DNA from: Oscillibacter valericigenes
GTDB lineage: Bacteria; Bacillota; Clostridia; Oscillospirales; Oscillospiraceae
Assembly (NCBI RefSeq): GCF_016902445.1
Contig: NZ_JACSNX010000009.1
Span: 16,120 to 80,119, forward strand
Direction: 5' to 3'
Length of the DNA stretch: 64,000 bases
A program made the translations under genes and the position numbers. Positions 63,404 through 64,000 of this stretch are shown here, one piece after another. Positions within the stretch are counted from its first letter, which is position 1. Each line of letters opens with the position of its first letter. The notes under the pieces are model-generated. The model worked only from the letters and a program-made list of their open reading frames with translations. It was not told the origin of the DNA and did no database searches.

Positions 63404-64000
63404 CATGGGATGGGCCGCCGGACGGCGGCCACCGGGTCTCTGCTCCCGCAGGGGGGGCTGGTCCAGCCAGGATGCACCCCCCATTTCTCTTTTGTCGTGC
63501 CAAAAGAGAAACGGGCCGTGCACGGTCCAAAGAGAAAAGCGTTTGACGCGCTCCGGTGCAGTGGCCCTCCGCGCGACGGGGGTCGGCGTATCAGTGCCTG
63601 CTCCGATTTGCGCTGGCCTTCGGGCACGCTATGCTCTTCTGCGATTCCTGTAGCTGCCGTCCCGTGGCGGATGGTGCCCAGGTCGTCGGGTTGCAAGGAC
63701 GCATTTGACCAGCTTCTCTTTCCGCGCGTTCCGCTTCGCTACGCGCTCCCCTGGCGGTCGTAGAAGTTGTTGCATTGTCCTATGCTGAAGCCTTCATCAA
63801 CAACCGGCCAGCGGCAGCGAAAAGAGAAGCTGGATGTATCCCTGACTTCCCCGGGCCAAAGGTCTCCCCAAGGGCAGCGCGTTTCCGTCCTTGACTGCCG
63901 CGAGGGACTGCCAACCTTCCCCCGCCGGCGGCAGGAGGTCTGCGCTGGCGCAGACCGACCCGCCGAACATTTTTTCTTTTCCACCGGGCGCGGCGCATTT
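63404..64000. other. Gene-free tail with inverted repeats
   Basis: I see no supported gene. A hairpin TTTCTCTTTTG-TCGTGC-CAAAAGAGAAA lies at 63484-63511, and several GC-rich palindromic words follow (for example GTGCACG near 63520). Short frames on both strands have no ribosome sites or recognisable domains. The composition resembles the dispersed intergenic repeats elsewhere in the window. Confidence 0.55.

Noticed and set aside
63739..63998. Small minus-strand genes at the window end
   Set aside because: They have no ribosome site, no domain and Arg/Ser-rich composition typical of GC-rich non-coding shadows.

Overview
The window looks like a chromosomal segment of a strictly anaerobic, GC-rich gut Firmicute, most likely Oscillospiraceae (Flavonifractor, Lawsonibacter or Dysosmobacter type). 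The evidence is high GC, AGGAGG-type ribosome sites before nearly every gene, a class III ribonucleotide reductase with its activase, a stand-alone AICAR transformylase paired with a PF07826-type IMP cyclohydrolase, a lysine riboswitch, and a MobV/large-serine-recombinase element typical of gut Firmicutes. The genus is inferred from gene content only.

Layout. 1-1216: 3' part of a membrane-anchored PstS-like protein. 1299-16506 (minus strand): a purine operon transcribed from a GntR/UTRA regulator through purE, purC, purF, purM, purN, IMP cyclohydrolase, purH (AICAR transformylase), an inserted S23/IVP-type gene, purD, purL and then guaB with its own promoter. Together these cover the PRPP-to-IMP-to-XMP steps except PurB (and PurK), which are not in the window. 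16763-18764 (plus): a 2-hydroxyacid dehydrogenase and an SLH protein. 18823-23091 (minus): trxB, nrdD (with a fused C-terminal redoxin) and nrdG; nrdD and nrdG each have paired NrdR-box promoters. 23225-26278 (minus): an amino-acid ABC transporter behind a lysine riboswitch. 26430-28195: a PAP2 phosphatase, a PsiE-like membrane protein and an unknown protein. 28419-33886 (plus): polA, an internally deleted chloramphenicol acetyltransferase, a P-loop kinase, rimI, a GNAT protein and tsaD.

34556-45600 is accessory DNA downstream of a tRNA-Thr(CGT). It holds a complete 7.6-kb mobilizable element (35290-42906) with a MobV relaxase, a large serine recombinase and a Mef-like efflux pump. The element sits in the last codons of a sigma-factor-like gene, and both attachment half-sites can be read. 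Decayed DUF6429 and RhuM genes follow. 45691-53978: two M20 amidohydrolases divergent from an adenine deaminase gene that is co-transcribed with a polyamine-type ABC importer. 54144-61075 (minus): a family-5 solute-binding protein, pgeF, secA and a dehydratase-activase-like protein. 61257 to the end: a beta-CASP nuclease, a DUF6809 gene and a divergent Cro-like regulator, then a gene-free tail.

The most distinctive signal is a family of heptad-repeat intergenic elements (units such as TTAGGAA and TTAGGAG, arranged as inverted arrays around a hairpin core). They recur inside the purine operon and elsewhere, and supply stop codons, short C-terminal tails and even a ribosome binding site to neighbouring genes. 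One copy carries an S23/IVP gene in place of the hairpin core.
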